Positions 5,073 to 7,818 of a DNA stretch of 7,818 bases are shown piece by piece. The DNA is from Calditrichaceae bacterium (GTDB taxonomy: Bacteria > Calditrichota > Calditrichia > Calditrichales > Calditrichaceae). The position numbers were made by a program, and so were the translations under genes. Under the pieces are notes generated by a model. The model ran no database searches. It saw only the letters and a list, made by a program, of their open reading frames with translations, and was not told the DNA's origin. The DNA lies in contig JAUVIB010000132.1 in assembly GCA_030592985.1 (NCBI GenBank), forward strand, positions 1-7,818, read 5' to 3'. Numbering within the stretch: the stretch's first letter is position 1; every line of letters begins with the position of its first letter.

Positions 5073-7028
5073 ATGACAATCAAATTATTGAATAGTATAT
5101 TAGTAACAATGACCAAAAACATCATTTATATGAAAAAATTAAATTTACATTTATTGATTTTTGTGGCGCTGGCTACCACTGTAACCTCTGCTAAGGAGTA
5201 CCATGTTTCAATAAATGGGAAAGGTTCAAATGATGGTTCTGCCTCAAGCCCATTTAAGACAATTTCGGCAGCTGTTAAAGTTGCCTTCCCCGGCGATGTG
5301 ATTACGGTTCACGCGGGTACCTATCGGGAATGGATTAATCCGCTACGCGGAGGAGAAAGCAATGAAAAAAGAATCATATATAGAGCTGCTCCCGGTGAAA
5401 AAGTTAAGATTAAAGGCTCCGAGATAATAACAGGATGGAAAAAAGTAAAAGAAAACGTATGGAAGGTAACTATTGATAACTCACTATTCGGTGATTACAA
5501 CCCTTACCAGGATTCAATTTACGGCGATTGGTTTAGTAATCAGGGAAGGATACATCACACTGGAGAGGTGTTTTTGAACGGTAAGTCATTTTATGAAAAA
5601 GAGACAATAGAAAAAGTATTCAGACCAATTCCTGATTCTAAAATAAAGGATACAGAAGGTTCCACTTATACGTGGTATTGTGAAAGTGATGCAAAAATCA
5701 CAACGATTTGGGCAAACTTTCAGAAAGTTAATCCCAATAATGAATTGGTGGAGATAAGTGCAAGAAGAACCTGTATATATCCTGAAAAGCCGGGCATCAA
5801 TTATATTACAATCAGTGGATTTCATATAAGTCAGGCTGCTACACAATGGGCGCCTCCTACAGCCGAACAGGTTGGAATGATTGCAACCCATTGGAACAAA
5901 GGTTGGATAATAGAGAATAATGTGATAAGCAACTCTAAATGTTCCGGAATTACCCTGGGAAAAGATCGCAGTACAGGACATAATGTTTGGTCAGCTGACA
6001 AGAGTATTGATGGCTCAATTCATTATATTGAGGTAACTTTCAGAACCTTAAGAAATGACTGGAATAAGGACAATATTGGCTCGCATATTGTGAGGAATAA
6101 TCGCATATTCAACTGCGAACAAACGGGTATTTGCGGAAGCATGGGTGCTGCGTTTAGTACTATTGAAAACAATCATATTTATAATATCTGGACAAAACGA
6201 CAATTTACGGGTGCGGAAATAGGAGGGATCAAGTTTCATGCAGCGATTGATGCAATCATAAAGGGAAACCGCATCCACGATTGCGGGCGAGGTTTATGGC
6301 TTGACTGGATGACACAGGGTACTCGCATTTCCGGGAATCTTTTTTATAATAATGACAAAGAAGATCTCTTCTTAGAAGTAAATCATGGACCATTTATCGT
6401 TGATAATAATATCCTGTTATCACCATCCTGCATTAGAACCCAGTCCCAAGGTGGAGCATATGTACATAATCTTATTAGCGGTTCGGTATATATGTGGGGC
6501 GAGTCCAATCGTTTTACACCTTACCACTTACCTCACTCGACTGAGGTTGCAGGACTTTCTACTATCTATTCCGGTGATGACAGATATTATAATAATATTT
6601 TTGTCGGTTCCGGGGATAAAACGGACGAAAACAGAAAATTTAAACATGGCTTAGAGGGATATAATAAGGTGAAACTTCCCGTATTTATAAGTGACAATAT
6701 ATACTATAATGGAGCTAAGTCATTTAAAGATGAGAAAAGGTATAGCGAATCTTCTGCATTTAATCCTGAGGTTAAATTAGTGGAAAAAGGAGATAATGTA
6801 TATTTATATCTTTCGTTGAACCAGCCATTTTACAACCATAAAGCAGAAATGATAACTACCGAACGATTAGGTAAAGCAAAGATTCCTAATGCACTATTCG
6901 ATAATCCTGACGGTACATCATTGAAAATAGATAAAGACTACTTTGGTGATATTCGTTCCGATAAAAATAATGTTGCAGGTCCTTTCATTAATTTGAAAAA
7001 AGGGACGATAAAGTTGAAAGTGTGGTAG
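5073..7028 (+). CDS. Secreted right-handed parallel beta-helix repeat protein
   Basis: A 651-residue protein from the ATG at 5073, which has GGGAGA eight to thirteen bases upstream. The signal peptide is clearest from Met20 (ATG at 5130): MKKLNLHLLIF, then VALATTVTSA with likely cleavage before KEYHVS (after Ala40). The true start could therefore be 5130, although it lacks a Shine-Dalgarno. Residues 43-84 (YHVSINGKGSNDGS, then GDVITVHAGTYRE) match the DUF1565-like N-terminus of surface beta-helix proteins. Beta-helix coils with N-N/G-N-x-I turns are seen at 276-296 (ENNVISN), 338-350, 363-372 (IENNHIYN), 392-413 (KGNRIHDCGRGLWLDW) and 418-450 (ISGNLFYNND, VDNNILLSP). The Cys/Asp/Trp-rich region 349-412 may form an active-site groove. 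The fold suggests a polysaccharide lyase, glycosidase or binding protein, but no family can be assigned. No sorting domain is visible at the C-terminus. Confidence 0.85.
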   Translation: MTIKLLNSILVTMTKNIIYMKKLNLHLLIFVALATTVTSAKEYHVSINGKGSNDGSASSPFKTISAAVKVAFPGDVITVHAGTYREWINPLRGGESNEKRIIYRAAPGEKVKIKGSEIITGWKKVKENVWKVTIDNSLFGDYNPYQDSIYGDWFSNQGRIHHTGEVFLNGKSFYEKETIEKVFRPIPDSKIKDTEGSTYTWYCESDAKITTIWANFQKVNPNNELVEISARRTCIYPEKPGINYITISGFHISQAATQWAPPTAEQVGMIATHWNKGWIIENNVISNSKCSGITLGKDRSTGHNVWSADKSIDGSIHYIEVTFRTLRNDWNKDNIGSHIVRNNRIFNCEQTGICGSMGAAFSTIENNHIYNIWTKRQFTGAEIGGIKFHAAIDAIIKGNRIHDCGRGLWLDWMTQGTRISGNLFYNNDKEDLFLEVNHGPFIVDNNILLSPSCIRTQSQGGAYVHNLISGSVYMWGESNRFTPYHLPHSTEVAGLSTIYSGDDRYYNNIFVGSGDKTDENRKFKHGLEGYNKVKLPVFISDNIYYNGAKSFKDEKRYSESSAFNPEVKLVEKGDNVYLYLSLNQPFYNHKAEMITTERLGKAKIPNALFDNPDGTSLKIDKDYFGDIRSDKNNVAGPFINLKKGTIKLKVW

Positions 7029-7037
7029 TAGAATGTT

Positions 7038-7068
7038 TTTGTTACAAACTGTATTAAACTATTTAATA
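7038..7068. promoter_or_regulatory. Two adjacent short palindromes in the 56-bp gap before the hydrolase gene
   Basis: TTTGT-T-ACAAA (7038-7048) and TATTAAA-CTA-TTTAATA (7052-7068) are perfect inverted repeats four bases apart, just upstream of the Shine-Dalgarno GGAG (7075-7078). They could be a regulator site or promoter region for the hydrolase gene. In AT-rich DNA such short palindromes also arise by chance. Confidence 0.25.
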
Positions 7069-7084
7069 ATAAGCGGAGATTAAA

Positions 7085-7818
7085 ATGAATATAGCGGGTT
7101 ATGAAATATTTACCATCGAAGGCGGTTACATAGGATTGGACGGGGGCGCCATGTTCGGCGTTGTTCCTAAAACATTATGGAATAAAAATAATCCGGCCGA
7201 CGAGGCTAATCGTATTCAGATAGCTTTACGGCTATTGGTTATCCGTAATAATGAGCGGATCATTTTAGTGGATACCGGCGTCGGCCATAAACTTACTGAC
7301 AAATTGAATAAAATATACGCCGTTGATTATTCCCATTACGAACCGGTGAAAAGCTTGGAAAAAAAAGGAATTATGCCCGAAGACGTCACCGATGTTATCA
7401 TTACTCATCTCCATTTTGATCATGCCGGTGGAACTACCTGGTATGATGGCGAACAGTTAAAACTTACTTTTCCTAACGCCAAACATTATGTTCAGGGAGA
7501 GCAGTGGTATTGGGCTAATAATCCGAGCATAAAAGACCATGCCAGCTATATGCCTGAAAATTTTATGCCCATAAAAAATGCCGGGAATTTAGTCGAATTG
7601 GATGGACCGGGAGAACTTTTCCCCGGCATTGAAATGCTGGTAATGTATGGCCATACAGCGGGAATGCAACTGCCTAAAATTTCCGATGATAAGAATACTC
7701 TTTTATATTGCGCCGATTTGCTGCCTACGGCCTCTCACTTACCATTACCGTACATCATGGGTTATGATATAAATCCCCTGATCACGCTTGAAGAGAAAAA
7801 ACGTATCTTACCACAAGC
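7085..7818 (+). CDS. MBL-fold (metallo-beta-lactamase superfamily) hydrolase, 3' end missing
   Basis: The first 244 codons of an open frame that runs off the window; family members of this kind are usually around 280-300 residues. The ATG has GGAG (7075-7078) six bases upstream. The zinc-binding signature THLHFDHAGG (107-116) supplies His108, His110, Asp112 and His113; GHT (189-191) supplies His190 and CADL (209-212) supplies Asp211. The last His ligand lies beyond the window. LVDTGVGHK (61-69) is the conserved strand-loop before the motif. No signal peptide is seen, so it is probably cytoplasmic. The layout (COG0491-like, related to lactonases and organophosphate hydrolases) does not define a substrate. 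The gene appears richer in G+C than its neighbours. Confidence 0.9.
   Translation, partial: MNIAGYEIFTIEGGYIGLDGGAMFGVVPKTLWNKNNPADEANRIQIALRLLVIRNNERIILVDTGVGHKLTDKLNKIYAVDYSHYEPVKSLEKKGIMPEDVTDVIITHLHFDHAGGTTWYDGEQLKLTFPNAKHYVQGEQWYWANNPSIKDHASYMPENFMPIKNAGNLVELDGPGELFPGIEMLVMYGHTAGMQLPKISDDKNTLLYCADLLPTASHLPLPYIMGYDINPLITLEEKKRILPQ

Overview
This is a 7.8 kb chromosomal window, AT-rich overall, from a Gram-negative bacterium. Two features point that way: an LpxH-type lipid A enzyme, and a lipoprotein with a Bacteroidota-style lipobox (LFSC). Gene style (DUF1684 lipoprotein, GxxExxY protein, secreted beta-helix protein, intergenic 'CACAGAG/TTCACAG' repeats) suggests the Fibrobacterota-Chlorobiota-Bacteroidota superphylum or a neighbouring candidate phylum. 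Several genes have clear Shine-Dalgarno sequences, which is unusual for classical Bacteroidia. The phylum cannot be fixed from this window.

Layout. Positions 1-190 hold two copies of a ~104-bp imperfect palindromic repeat. A leftward cluster follows (2616 down to 192): lpxH (lipid A synthesis), a DUF1684 lipoprotein and a HAL2-type 3'(2'),5'-bisphosphate nucleotidase. The last two are 10 bp apart and surely co-transcribed; lpxH is separated from them by 105 bp and each unit has its own candidate promoter. A 176-bp divergent promoter region separates lpxH from a rightward GxxExxY protein gene. That gene is followed by a second repeat block (3235-3475, period 102 bp) with a core like that of the first block. 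Next come a HI0933/YhiN-type flavoprotein (3500-4747), a 325-bp intergenic region with a well-paired nested hairpin just before the next ribosome binding site, a secreted right-handed beta-helix protein (5073-7028), and the start of a metallo-beta-lactamase-fold hydrolase (7085 onward) cut by the window end.

The genes do not form one pathway. They look like housekeeping functions (lipid A, PAP recycling, a flavoprotein) interspersed with accessory material: GxxExxY plus repeats, and a secreted carbohydrate-type beta-helix protein. No CRISPR array, tRNA, rRNA, transposase or recognisable defence system is present. The least explained elements are the structured leader at 4949-5066 and the two ~100-bp-period repeat blocks.
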